Under the pieces are notes generated by a model. The model was not told the DNA's origin and ran no database searches. It saw nothing but the letters and a program-made list of their open reading frames with translations. Shown piece by piece: positions 7,229 to 16,339 of a stretch of 64,000 nucleotides of DNA (the first letter of the stretch is position 1; every line of letters starts with the position of its first letter). A program made the translations under genes and the position numbers. This stretch comes from Calothrix sp. PCC 7716 (GTDB taxonomy: Bacteria; Cyanobacteriota; Cyanobacteriia; Cyanobacteriales; Nostocaceae), in assembly GCF_019977735.1 (NCBI RefSeq), contig NZ_AP025018.1, positions 8,002,580 through 8,066,579 of the forward strand, written 5' to 3'.

Positions 7229-9574
7229 TTATGTTGCTATATCTAGTTCTTTAAGTAGGATTTGTGTTTCTTCTGCTTCTGGTATCATTCCTAATTTCTC
7301 AAAATTATCCAGTGCTTTAGTTGCCCAATCATGAGCTTCCGTCGAATTACCTTGAGCTTTTGCTAAGTTAGATAACGAGCGTTGACAAAATGCAGTACGA
7401 CTTTTATCTTGATTAGCTTCAGCTACGCGCAGTCCTTCTGTTAACAATGATTCTGCCTCATTTAGGCACCCTTGTTTAATAGCAATTTCACTTAACCAAT
7501 TTTGCGTACAATATATGGCTCGGCGCCAATCTAATATTTGTGCATTTTCTAAAGCTTCTTGAAAAAGAGTCAATGCTTGGTCGTATTTTTGATTTTTAAA
7601 AAGAATTTCACCCTGATAATAGCGTATTTGTACTAATTGTCGTAATTGCTGCTGCTCATCTAATTGAATATGCTCAAATAGTTCTAAAGCTTTTGCAAGC
7701 CAAGTTTCTGCTTCATCAAACCTTTGCTGTTGAATATGTAAAACTCCTATATCTTTAGCCAAACTCAACATAAATAAAGGTTCTTGATGCTGACGAAGTT
7801 CCCATGCTTTTGTAAAAAGTTCGGCAGCTTCTTCTAGTTGTTTTGGCTTACCCATTGAAGTTAAAGTCCAAGCACGGTCAACTATTACTTTTGCTGCTAC
7901 TGCCCAATCTCCACGTTGTTCTGCTGCTTGAATTAACCATGCTGTCCAGCTAATGCGGTCATCCCAGTACTGTAAACGGCTCTCGCGTCTGCCCATAATA
8001 TGGGTATATGGTTCAATATTTTGCCAAAACTGTAACATCTGGGTGTATCGACCTTTAACCATACACCACTCAATCACGGCTTGCAAATTTTGCCACTCTT
8101 GTTCTAAACCGTCAAATTTGCCTTGCCATTCCTTGGCATCTTGTTGAGCATATCTTTGAGAAAAGCCTAAGTACCAACTAATCCACCTTTCTCTTGCTTC
8201 TGCTTCAAAATCTGGATGAGCATTAAGCTCTGCAAGTGCATATTCACGAGTCAAGGGCAACATACTATAACGATTATTTTCTTGTCTAACTAAAGACAAT
8301 CCTCGTAACCGAGCTAAGTCAATATTTGCTGTATTGTTTTCAATATCAGGTGCCGCTACTTGCACAAGCGCATCTTGTAAAGCTGGTATGGGAAATAATG
8401 CAAGTGCCATTAATAACTTGTGCGATGTTTGCCCTTCGAGTGGTTTCACAGAAGTTTCAAAACAAAAACGGGCAACATCTCCTGTAGATTTAGCCACTCT
8501 TCCCAACACTTCCTGAATTGGATAGCCATTTGCTAACTGCCCAATTGCATAGCTAATTGCTACAGGAATACCCCCGGTCATTTTATACAGTGCTAAAGAA
8601 TCTTTCTCGCTAAGAGATACTCCTTTTTCCCTAGCTTCGTGCCTAATTAAACAAAGACCATCTTCCTCTGGCATCGATGTCAACCGAACTGGGACAAAGA
8701 CTATTTGCTCACGTGTAGTTATCACAGCTTTAACAGCTGGTGGTAACTCATATAAAAACGCTAGTACATCATGCTGGTTTTCCACCGTTTCCAAATTATC
8801 TACAACCAGTAGTGTACGTTGACATGAGAGAGCATCTTTAATTAAATCTAATTGCTCTTCAAAACTTACCCCTCTAATCTCTAAACCCAACACGCGCGCA
8901 ATCTGTTGGAAAATATCTAATAGAGTTTTGCGTGGCGCCAAGCTAGGCAAAAAACCAAACGGAGTCAGATAATACAGCTTGGCTGAAGTAAAGATAATGA
9001 CATCAAAAGTTGGAATACCCAAAAAAGCTTCGTTGTTAGAACTCGCGCGCAAGCAGCGATAAGCAGCTTCCAGTACAAGGGTAGTTTTACCCACACCCCC
9101 AATACCATCGACACTAACCAAGTGTGCAGCATGTCGGGTTGATAGCAATTCCAAAAGTCTGGCAATTTCCTCTTCTCGACCGATAAAATTAGTACAACTG
9201 TGAGCAGGTAGGTTGTGACGTAACTGTTTTCTTGAGCTAGGGAAAGTAGCTGGAGGTATTTCCGTTGGAATCGTTTCACCTTCATTGCTTCCACTAAATA
9301 TTGTTTTATTTAGTATTTTTTCTAGCATTAACACTACAGTATTAATACGTATTTTTTGTCCTGTTGCATCTGACAATAGCTCCCAAAGCTTTGGGCAAAA
9401 TACTCGCTGCACAGTACTGTTAGAGTAACCAGTCACCTGAATATCTTTAAGCTTTTTCCCTTGCAGAACTTGTTCAACTATGGACTTTTGCACATTATTC
9501 AAAGACCTTCCAGTTTTAGAAAGAACTAAAGCATTTGCCACCCTCACAAGTTCCGATATTTTCCCATTATGCAT
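7229..9574 (-). CDS. STAND-class ATPase with N-terminal helical domain and C-terminal TPR repeats
   Basis: The product has 781 residues. Residues 1-90 form a helix-turn-helix-like domain (LNNVQKSIVEQVLQGKKL) of the kind placed before NB-ARC domains in cyanobacteria. The NB-ARC NTPase follows, with FIGREEEI near 130, Walker A GIGGVGKTT at 157-165, Walker B RTLLVVDNLE near 250 and a GIP switch motif. Residues from about 540 to the end are TPR-like (AAELFTKAWELRQHQ, ALTLFQEALENAQ, STEAHDWATKALDNFEKLG). STAND proteins sense a ligand with the repeat region and switch by ATP-driven oligomerisation; several act in phage defence or programmed death. There is no fused effector domain, so output must come from the N-terminal domain or a partner. 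It diverges from the kinase gene at 10110 across a 535-base gap. Confidence 0.85.
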   Translation of the reverse strand: MHNGKISELVRVANALVLSKTGRSLNNVQKSIVEQVLQGKKLKDIQVTGYSNSTVQRVFCPKLWELLSDATGQKIRINTVVLMLEKILNKTIFSGSNEGETIPTEIPPATFPSSRKQLRHNLPAHSCTNFIGREEEIARLLELLSTRHAAHLVSVDGIGGVGKTTLVLEAAYRCLRASSNNEAFLGIPTFDVIIFTSAKLYYLTPFGFLPSLAPRKTLLDIFQQIARVLGLEIRGVSFEEQLDLIKDALSCQRTLLVVDNLETVENQHDVLAFLYELPPAVKAVITTREQIVFVPVRLTSMPEEDGLCLIRHEAREKGVSLSEKDSLALYKMTGGIPVAISYAIGQLANGYPIQEVLGRVAKSTGDVARFCFETSVKPLEGQTSHKLLMALALFPIPALQDALVQVAAPDIENNTANIDLARLRGLSLVRQENNRYSMLPLTREYALAELNAHPDFEAEARERWISWYLGFSQRYAQQDAKEWQGKFDGLEQEWQNLQAVIEWCMVKGRYTQMLQFWQNIEPYTHIMGRRESRLQYWDDRISWTAWLIQAAEQRGDWAVAAKVIVDRAWTLTSMGKPKQLEEAAELFTKAWELRQHQEPLFMLSLAKDIGVLHIQQQRFDEAETWLAKALELFEHIQLDEQQQLRQLVQIRYYQGEILFKNQKYDQALTLFQEALENAQILDWRRAIYCTQNWLSEIAIKQGCLNEAESLLTEGLRVAEANQDKSRTAFCQRSLSNLAKAQGNSTEAHDWATKALDNFEKLGMIPEAEETQILLKELDIAT

Positions 9575-10109
9575 CAGTTAGCACCGTCATAACTCCTTGT
9601 AGTGAGCTTAACTTAGATTTGAAAAAATTTTATGCCTTGAACATTTTGAGCGAATAAACTGAAAATGTTGAATATCTTGAACTGAACAGTTGAATATAAA
9701 AATGAAGTTCACGATACAAAATGAATGATAATTTCGATACTCTATGAACAAAGCTTCTAAGCAAAAACAATAGATTTAAATCACATTTAGTATATTTATT
9801 TACTCAGTATTAGAATTGGAAGATTTACTCTATTGCAAAAATAATCACTTTGACCGAGAATAATTACTTAAGTAATAACTCTAAGAAATTTAATATGAGA
9901 CTCAAGCAGGATATCCTTGTAATCAGGTTTAGGTGTCTCTTTACGCCTACACTTTGAATTTATGTATAAAAAGCCTCTCTGCCAAAAAGAAATTAATCGT
10001 TCTTGTGACTAATATAAAGTCAAAACTTCTAAAAAAAGTACTTTAGTACTCATTTTATTTAAACTTGTACCACCTAGGATGTGGTAAAACTAGCACAAAA
10101 GGTTAATAA
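9575..10109. other. Divergent intergenic region between the STAND and receptor-kinase genes
   Basis: About 535 very AT-rich bases with no gene. It carries a LexA-box-like palindrome at 10037-10050 and a 6-bp stem (TACCAC..GTGGTA, about 10068-10086) just before the kinase start. Nothing else stands out. Confidence 0.5.
10037..10050 (+). promoter_or_regulatory. LexA-box-like palindrome upstream of the receptor kinase
   Basis: AGTACTTTAGTACT fits every position of the cyanobacterial LexA consensus RGTACNNNDGTWCB. It lies 60 bases before the kinase start codon. It is also a doubled self-palindrome (AGTACT twice), so it could be chance or another regulator's site. Confidence 0.35.
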
Positions 10110-12809
10110 ATGGTTAACACTTCACCTCACATTCAAGTTTACTGTACTCGTCCAAACTGTCAACATCCTACAACTATTATTAATGAAGAGTGCCTTACTC
10201 CCATTTCTATTAGTCAAAGATTTTGTAGTTGCTGCGGAATGCCTTTGATTCTGGATGGACGTTTTTTGCCCTTACAGTTACTAATACCAGATGGGCAAAG
10301 AGGTGGATTTGGTAGAACTTTTTTAGCACAGGATTTAAGTTTTCCACATCGACCACTACGGGTAGTCAAGCAATTACATCCTTTAATCCCTGGCGGACGT
10401 TCAAGTTTAACATCACAAGAACTGAATACAATAGAACTAATGTTTCAGCGCGAAGCTAATGTCTTATTAAGTTTAAATCATCCACAAATTCCTAGAGCCT
10501 GGGGATTTTTTGTGGTAGAGGCACCTCGTCATTCACAAGAGCAATCAACTCCAGACACGCGCCATCGGCAGAAGTTTTTTTACTTAACACAAGACTATAT
10601 TGAAGGTCAAAATTTAGCTCAAGAACTACAGCAAAACGGACAATTTTCAGGGAGGGAGATTGTTAATATTCTGCAACAAATTCTGTCAATTCTTAATTAT
10701 ATTCATAACGAGGGAGCTATACATAGAGATATTAAGCCCTCTAACATTATGCGCTGTAATAATGGGAGTGACAATGGAAAATTATATCTGATAGACTTTG
10801 GAGCAGTTAAGCAGGTAAGTGTCGCCGGAGTTCCAACTGAACAATCATGTATATTAGGAACTCCAGACTATGCACCACCAGAGCAATTTAGTGGTAGAGC
10901 AGTATCTGCGTCATCTGATTTATATTCTCTAGCCGCAACTTGCGTTTGTTTACTCACAAATAGAAGTGCAGGTGAGCTTCGTAGTGGAAATAGCTGGAAT
11001 TGGAGACAATATGCTGGGGTAAATGAAAATCTTGCACGTATTTTAGACAGGATGTTATTTCACTATCCAGAGCAACGCTATCAGTCAGCACAAGATGTGA
11101 AAAATGAGCTTGATGCTCTTTCCTCTGTTCCAGTAACGGTGCCACCGTTACCTGATGTAACACCACCGACAATACCAACTCCGACTCCCTTTCCAGATGC
11201 AGAAAATTCTCCTTCTCAACAGCCAAAAAAGCCAGATCAACGTGGTAAATTTAGGAACATGCTTCGCTTTACTCATACACAAGTGGGTCTTATATTATTA
11301 GGAACTTTTGTAGCATTGGCTATTATTTTTTATCATTTCTGGCCTCGACCAGAACCAACAGTTTTTTCCTGCATAGATGATAGCCTGTTTAGTTGTGGTG
11401 AAAGACGATTAATCGAGCTTCAGCTAGAAGACAAAGTTAAAAAAGAAGTAGAAGCTAAAGCTAAACAAAAAGGGAAGACAGTTTTTGAAGAATTTGATGC
11501 AGGGAACAGAGCCTTTCGAACTGGTGACTGGGGTAAAGCAGAAGGACACTTTAAAAAGCAACTTGATATCTACCGTAACGACCCAGAAGCAAGAATTTAT
11601 CTAAATAATACTAAAGCCGCTAGAAATGGGAATTTTGTCAAAATAGCAGTATGCGTACCAAATCCAGGTATCGCAGAACAAATTCTGCGTGGAGTTGCTA
11701 TTGTTCAAGAAGAAATTAATGCAGACCCTTCTAAGTTGAAACAGAAGATGCTATTCATACAAATTTGTAATGATGGCAATACAGATAGTCAAGCGAAACA
11801 AGTTGCTGAACAGCTTATAAAACATAGACAAGATAAACACATTACAGGTGTTATCGGTCATTATACTAGCAATACAACAAAAGTTGCAGGAGACATTTAT
11901 GAGAGAGAAAAACTTGTAGTCATTTCTCCCACAAGTACTGCTGTAAGAGACAGCAATTATCAGTTAAGCAACTACGTTTTTCGTGTATCTCCAGATACTT
12001 TGCTATCTGCCAAAAAACTTGTTGATTACATCGCGTATATCCAAGAACAAGCTTCTTCTCAATTCCGTCCTGCGAAAGTAGCCATTCTTTATAAAGCTAA
12101 TCCACATGATTCCGACTATTACAATATGTCTCTCCACAAAGATTTCAAAGCAGAGGTCTCAAGGCGCCAAGAAAGAGGCCAGAAAATAGAAATCATCTAT
12201 GAATGTAACCTGATAACTCCAGAAAACAATATACCACAATGTATGAACCAAGCAAATAGCAGAAACGCAAATATCATGCTATTAGCGATTTCTAATGACG
12301 TTGTAGAAAACGGTAATAACGCATTAGACATATTTACCAATCGTGGAAATATGATTTTGCTAGCTGGGAATGCTGTTTACTCTTTAAAAGGAAGACTTAC
12401 GAGTTTGGTTGATCAGCTGATAATAGCTGTCCAGTGGGTTAGAAGCGAAAACCCTGATCAGTTATCTGAACTTGAGAAACAAGCAAATAATATTTTTGGA
12501 GAACCTAATAAAGGTATTTTGATTAATTTTAGAACAGCAATGGCATATGATGCTATTCAAGCAATGGCTCAAGGAATAAGAAATATTCACGGAGATATTA
12601 CTCCACAAAAATTATTTGATGAGTTAAAAAACAATGTAAATAGCTTCTCAGCAGTAGGTGCAAATAATGTAGATGTGAAATTTAATCAAAAAGGCGACCG
12701 CAAAATAGATGAAAGTAACGAAAAGCAATTAATGTTTCTTGTTACTCCTAAACAAAATCTAACGAGTAATAGTGAAGAACCGCAATTTAAAAAGCTAAAT
12801 ATTGATTAA
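10110..12809 (+). CDS. Receptor-like Ser/Thr kinase: zinc ribbon, kinase, membrane segment, periplasmic ligand-binding domain
   Basis: The product has 899 residues. Residues 10-45 carry a Cys-rich element (C12, C17, C39, C41, C42) typical of cyanobacterial Hanks-type kinases. The kinase domain, about 50-335, has HRDIKPSN near 205, DFGAV near 232 and APPEQFSG. A proline-rich linker leads to one membrane segment (about 390-412, VGLILLGTFVALAIIFYHF). A short TPR-like stretch (GNRAFRTGDWGKAEGHFKKQL) follows, then about 360 residues with the pattern of Leu/Ile/Val-type ABC binding proteins (VCVPNPGIAEQILRGVAIVQ, GVIGHYTSNTTKVAGDIYE, VVISPTSTAV, FRVSP). Topology would put the ligand domain outside and the kinase inside, making a one-protein receptor kinase. 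The ligand is unknown. No GGCGCC was seen in the gene until its 3' third, unlike its surroundings. Confidence 0.88.
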   Translation: MVNTSPHIQVYCTRPNCQHPTTIINEECLTPISISQRFCSCCGMPLILDGRFLPLQLLIPDGQRGGFGRTFLAQDLSFPHRPLRVVKQLHPLIPGGRSSLTSQELNTIELMFQREANVLLSLNHPQIPRAWGFFVVEAPRHSQEQSTPDTRHRQKFFYLTQDYIEGQNLAQELQQNGQFSGREIVNILQQILSILNYIHNEGAIHRDIKPSNIMRCNNGSDNGKLYLIDFGAVKQVSVAGVPTEQSCILGTPDYAPPEQFSGRAVSASSDLYSLAATCVCLLTNRSAGELRSGNSWNWRQYAGVNENLARILDRMLFHYPEQRYQSAQDVKNELDALSSVPVTVPPLPDVTPPTIPTPTPFPDAENSPSQQPKKPDQRGKFRNMLRFTHTQVGLILLGTFVALAIIFYHFWPRPEPTVFSCIDDSLFSCGERRLIELQLEDKVKKEVEAKAKQKGKTVFEEFDAGNRAFRTGDWGKAEGHFKKQLDIYRNDPEARIYLNNTKAARNGNFVKIAVCVPNPGIAEQILRGVAIVQEEINADPSKLKQKMLFIQICNDGNTDSQAKQVAEQLIKHRQDKHITGVIGHYTSNTTKVAGDIYEREKLVVISPTSTAVRDSNYQLSNYVFRVSPDTLLSAKKLVDYIAYIQEQASSQFRPAKVAILYKANPHDSDYYNMSLHKDFKAEVSRRQERGQKIEIIYECNLITPENNIPQCMNQANSRNANIMLLAISNDVVENGNNALDIFTNRGNMILLAGNAVYSLKGRLTSLVDQLIIAVQWVRSENPDQLSELEKQANNIFGEPNKGILINFRTAMAYDAIQAMAQGIRNIHGDITPQKLFDELKNNVNSFSAVGANNVDVKFNQKGDRKIDESNEKQLMFLVTPKQNLTSNSEEPQFKKLNID

Positions 12810-12883
12810 GTCATTTTAAATTAATGTGTATTTAGCACTCAGTAAAAATCTTATATAGTTCATACTTGAAATTATTTATTGTT

Positions 12884-14416
12884 ATGTATATTAGACAGCG
12901 CGTGACTTTAAAAGCTTCTGAGCCAGGAAAAATCCAAATTCAACAAGCTAGGAAAAAAAGGGGCTGGACTATAGAAGATGATAGATGGCTATCACAAGCA
13001 GCAGAGATTATTAGCCGTAATGGTGTTAAAGGCGCATACGTTTCGCTGTCTTCCTGGAGACGCTTTTTACAAGCTAAAGTCCGTATTGAAGCTGATAGCT
13101 TCAAAGCTTTTTGCCAGGTTTTGGGCTTGAGCTGGGAAGATGTTGTGGAAAATACAGTTGATAGCAATATAGATTTGAGCAAGGCGCCTCCTCTCGATAG
13201 TTTCTACGGGCGTACAAAAGAACTAGCTAAACTCGAACATTGGCTTGACGAACGTTGTCGATTAATTGTTGTCTACGGAATGGGAGGTATTGGAAAAAGA
13301 GCTTTAACTCGGCAGCTAGTAGAAAAAATAAGCCACAAATATGATTACTTAATCTGGCGTTCCCTGGAGTCAGTAGCCCCATTTCAAGATTTTTGTACAG
13401 AATTAGGGCAATTTTTATCTAAGGAGCAGAGCAATGAAATTACTATTTCGCAATTAATTCAGTGTTTGCACCAGCAAAAGTGCTTGCTTGTATTGGATTC
13501 ATGGGAAGAGATAACAAGTAATAACAGCGAAGATTATGGAGATTACTGTGATTTGTTAAAGCGAGTTGCTAAAGAATCTCATCAAAGCTCTCTTTTATTA
13601 CTTAGCCGAGAAACACCTCGAAATCTCGAATCTTTAGAGGGACGCTTTGTTCGTTTACAAAAGTTGGGTTCTTTAAGCGTTGAAGAGGCAAGAGAAATTT
13701 TAATAGCTGAGGGTTTATCTGGTACACCAGATAAATTAGAGGAATTTAGTCAGCGCTACAGTAACCCGTGGATACTTAAGAGAGTTGCAAAAATGGTTCA
13801 TACGGTATTTGCGGGGGAGGTATCTAACTTTGTTGACAATACATCAGTATTTATTGATAACGTAATCACTGACTTCTTAGATAACCAGTTCAAACAATTA
13901 TCAGAATTAGAGAAAAAAGTTATTTATTGGATTGCAATAAGACGTAATACAGCTTCATGGCATCAATTGGTCGAAGACAAAGCTCAATTTTTGACTTATG
14001 AGCAACTTTTTTATACTGTAGATTATCTAATACAGGGGCGCTCACTAGTGAATAAAAATGTAGAAGAAAAACCAATAATTTATACAGTGGAGCCAGTAAT
14101 TTTAAAATATACTACTAATCGTTTTGTTGAAGAAACTTTCCAACAAATTATTCAAGTTTGTAAAAGTCAAACTATTCGTAGTGATGAACTATTTATTACT
14201 CATAGCTTTATCACAGAAAATACTGAAGATCATGAATTAACTCAACAGCAAACTAGACGTATTATCAAGTCAATTCAAGAAAGACTATTAGCAAAGTTTC
14301 AGAGTTATCAACAAGTCAAAAATGAGTTAGCAAATATTTTATCTTTATTAGAAGATAAAATATTTTTACATGGATATGGGCGCCAAAATATTTTGAGCTT
14401 GCTTACACTATATTAG
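12884..14416 (+). CDS. Short STAND ATPase with N-terminal helix-turn-helix domain and altered Walker A
   Basis: The product has 510 residues from the ATG at 12884 (a TTG at 12866 is in frame but less likely). Residues 10-95 look like an HTH/XRE-like domain (KIQIQQARKKRGWTIEDDRW, ALGLSWEDV-like end). NB-ARC follows: FYGRTKELAKLEHWL near 107, Walker A GMGGIGKRA at 132-140 and Walker B KCLLVLDSWEE near 205. Close cyanobacterial relatives normally read GKTAL in Walker A, so the Thr that helps hold Mg is replaced by Arg. They also usually carry a long WD40 or TPR sensor, whereas this protein ends about 370 residues after Walker A. It may be a truncated or regulatory variant. It follows the kinase gene by 74 bases on the same strand. 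Confidence 0.75.
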   Translation: MYIRQRVTLKASEPGKIQIQQARKKRGWTIEDDRWLSQAAEIISRNGVKGAYVSLSSWRRFLQAKVRIEADSFKAFCQVLGLSWEDVVENTVDSNIDLSKAPPLDSFYGRTKELAKLEHWLDERCRLIVVYGMGGIGKRALTRQLVEKISHKYDYLIWRSLESVAPFQDFCTELGQFLSKEQSNEITISQLIQCLHQQKCLLVLDSWEEITSNNSEDYGDYCDLLKRVAKESHQSSLLLLSRETPRNLESLEGRFVRLQKLGSLSVEEAREILIAEGLSGTPDKLEEFSQRYSNPWILKRVAKMVHTVFAGEVSNFVDNTSVFIDNVITDFLDNQFKQLSELEKKVIYWIAIRRNTASWHQLVEDKAQFLTYEQLFYTVDYLIQGRSLVNKNVEEKPIIYTVEPVILKYTTNRFVEETFQQIIQVCKSQTIRSDELFITHSFITENTEDHELTQQQTRRIIKSIQERLLAKFQSYQQVKNELANILSLLEDKIFLHGYGRQNILSLLTLY

Positions 14417-14422
14417 TAGTAT

Positions 14423-14439
14423 GGTGGGCATTGCCCACC
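14423..14439. repeat. GGTGGGCA-TTGCCCACC palindrome
   Basis: A member of a dispersed family with core GGTGGGCAGTGCCCACC. Other copies are near 20127, 41733, 42321, 42362, 50697, 60028 (degenerate) and 60293. It lies between convergent genes and could act as a terminator. Confidence 0.8.
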
Positions 14440-14446
14440 TTACAAA

Positions 14447-15124
14447 TTAACGTGTGGGTGGCGCCTCTGGTGCAATGGGTGTGTCGGGTAGTTTTTGTTG
14501 ACGCTGTAGATATTGGCTGAGTAAATATGCCATTTCACCACGTGTCATGGGTTTTAAGGGTAGGAGATTACCTTGTGAGTCGGTGCTGGCAAATCCTTCG
14601 GAGATGACGGTGGCAATTGCTCTTTTTGCCCATGTAGGTATTGAGGCTTTGTCTGGATATGCTGCTAAGATTTCGTTTACTGTTTCGTCAGGAAATTGGA
14701 ATACTCCATATGCTTGGGCAAATATTGCCATTGCTTCGGCGCGTGTTACTCTTTGGTTGGGGAAAAATAAGTTATTTCGATATCCACGCATAATGTCGGT
14801 TTTTAATACCGTTTGAATATCATTGTAAGCCCAGTGCGAAGGAGGTACGTCGGCGACTGTTATACTCTCTTTTGGTAAGTTTATACGCTTGTTAAGTCTA
14901 AATGCTTTCACCATTATCGATGCTAATTCAGCCCGACTAATCAATCGTTCGGGGTAAAATTGACCATCAGAGAAGTTAGTCATTAAATTAGACGCAATCA
15001 CTTGTGCAATTGGGTCTGTAGGCTGTGTTGCTGCCGTTTGAGTCTCTTTTACTTCCGCATTAACACTGATAGGCAGTGATAATAGTAATGCAACGAACGA
15101 AAGTGTACTAATAAGCTTACGCAT
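14447..15124 (-). CDS. Secreted S-layer-homology (SLH) domain protein
   Basis: The product has 225 residues with a clear signal peptide (MRKLISTLSFVALLLSLPISVNA). Three SLH-type modules follow. The first is near 38-95 (FSDGQFYPERLISRAELASI), the second near 100-155 (VPPSHWAYNDIQTVLKTDIM, FFPNQRVTRAEAMAIFAQ) and the third near 160-212 (WAKRAIATVISEGFA, MTRGEMAYLLSQYLQ). The protein ends in a proline-rich tail. SLH domains bind secondary wall polymers or, in cyanobacteria, peptidoglycan; SLH proteins without a porin barrel are common there. It is convergent with the STAND gene and stands alone. Confidence 0.85.
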   Translation of the reverse strand: MRKLISTLSFVALLLSLPISVNAEVKETQTAATQPTDPIAQVIASNLMTNFSDGQFYPERLISRAELASIMVKAFRLNKRINLPKESITVADVPPSHWAYNDIQTVLKTDIMRGYRNNLFFPNQRVTRAEAMAIFAQAYGVFQFPDETVNEILAAYPDKASIPTWAKRAIATVISEGFASTDSQGNLLPLKPMTRGEMAYLLSQYLQRQQKLPDTPIAPEAPPTR

Positions 15125-15234
15125 GGTTATTTTACTTTCTACTGCTATTTAAAATACGAAAAAATAAGAACATCTTACCTAAATAGTAAGACCAACTCAA
15201 ACCGACTTCGTTCCTGATAAACAATACTATATTG

Positions 15235-15264
15235 GGCTGGGTTCCGTTCCTCCACCCAACCTAC
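15235..15264. repeat. Dispersed hairpin repeat (GGGTT..CCACCCAAC family)
   Basis: GTTGGGTGGAGGAACGGAACCC on the minus strand resembles the element at 7136-7162. It lies between the divergent SLH and rpiA genes. Confidence 0.6.
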
Positions 15265-15320
15265 GTCTACCTGGTACGATAGAGGATTGTATAGAGATTA
15301 GATTATCAGGAGTTTTGGGA

Positions 15321-16031
15321 ATGACGGCAGCAGCAGACCCCGTGAAGTTGATGAAGCAAGAAGTTGGTAAAGCCGCCGCAGCTTTGGTTAAGTCTGGTAC
15401 CATAGTTGGGTTGGGTACGGGTTCAACTACGGCGTTTGCAATTCAGTATATCGGCGAACGTCTTAAGTCGGGCGAGTTAAAGGATATTGTTGGAGTACCT
15501 ACTTCGTTTCAAGCTGAAGTTTTGGCAAAAGAATATGGCATCCCTTTGACTACCCTTGATGCTATTGACCATATTGATATTGCCATTGACGGCGCCGACG
15601 AAGTTGACCCACAGAAAAATTTAATCAAAGGTGGTGGCGCCGCTCATACGCGCGAGAAAGTTGTAGACTATTTAGCAAACCAGTTTATAGTCGTAGTCGA
15701 TGGCGGTAAAGTGGTTGATAAGCTTGGTTCTATATTCGCTGTTCCTGTAGAAGTCATACCAATGGCAATGACTCCTGTAATGAATGCACTCAAAAAGCTT
15801 GGTGGCAAACCTGAACTTCGTATGGGTGTTAAAAAAGCGGGACCTGTTATCACTGACCAAGGCAATATGGTTATTGACGTTAGGTTTGACGACATCCCTG
15901 ACCCAGTTAACTTAGAGAAAACACTCAATAATATTCCTGGTGTTTTAGAAAATGGAATATTTGTTAACTGTGCGGATATCGTCTTAGTTGGCGAAGTTGT
16001 CGATAACCAACCTGTCGTCAGACAATTATAA
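15321..16031 (+). CDS. rpiA: Ribose-5-phosphate isomerase A
   Basis: Interconverts ribose 5-phosphate and ribulose 5-phosphate in the pentose phosphate pathway and Calvin cycle; cytoplasmic. The product has 236 residues, the usual RpiA length. Signatures are [12 protein letters not shown] near 30, [18 protein letters not shown] near 90 (with the catalytic Asp region), REKVV, VEVIP, and the C-terminal [13 protein letters not shown]. The ATG at 15321 is chosen because AGGAG lies about 10 bases upstream; an in-frame TTG sits 6 bases earlier. It is followed by a pair of palindromic repeats. Confidence 0.96.
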   Translation: MTAAADPVKLMKQEVGKAAAALVKSGTIVGLGTGSTTAFAIQYIGERLKSGELKDIVGVPTSFQAEVLAKEYGIPLTTLDAIDHIDIAIDGADEVDPQKNLIKGGGAAHTREKVVDYLANQFIVVVDGGKVVDKLGSIFAVPVEVIPMAMTPVMNALKKLGGKPELRMGVKKAGPVITDQGNMVIDVRFDDIPDPVNLEKTLNNIPGVLENGIFVNCADIVLVGEVVDNQPVVRQL

Positions 16032-16033
16032 AT

Positions 16034-16101
16034 TGTAGAGACGCGATATATCGCGTCTTGATGCGTGTGATATAAAAGACGCGATATATCGCGTCTCTAC
16101 A
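16034..16101. repeat. Pair of inverted AGAGACGCGATATATCGCGTCT palindromes
   Basis: Two copies of the perfect palindrome AGACGCGATATATCGCGTCT (about 16038-16058 and 16077-16097) sit 18 bases apart with outer TGTAG/CTACA ends, so the whole 68-base unit is itself an inverted repeat. A degenerate relative is at 28212-28243. It lies between convergent genes. Confidence 0.85.
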
Positions 16102-16111
16102 TTCGTTATTT

Positions 16112-16339
16112 TTAATGTGTTTTCTCGTCAATATTTATATGCCACAACCTTTCTAACTTGGCGATGCGATTACGGTGTGTGGTGATTTTATATTTTTTGA
16201 AACCAATAATACTTAATAATACTACTACAGGAATTGCGATGACAAAATATCCTGCGTAATTACATATCGACTCAGAATGACTTTTAGCTGGAACTGGCGC
16301 CGATGGACTAACAGACTGTGAAATTTGCTGGGAGCGCAT
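16112..16339 (-). CDS. Small single-pass membrane protein
   Basis: The product has 75 residues: a Ser/Pro-rich N-terminus, one membrane segment at about 30-50 (YFVIAIPVVVLLSIIGF) and a basic cytoplasmic-looking tail (KKYKITTHRNRIAKLERLW). It is convergent with rpiA. I recognise no family, but its composition and clean stop next to the repeat suggest a real gene. The positive-inside rule would place the C-terminus in the cytoplasm. Confidence 0.5.
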   Translation of the reverse strand: MRSQQISQSVSPSAPVPAKSHSESICNYAGYFVIAIPVVVLLSIIGFKKYKITTHRNRIAKLERLWHINIDEKTH

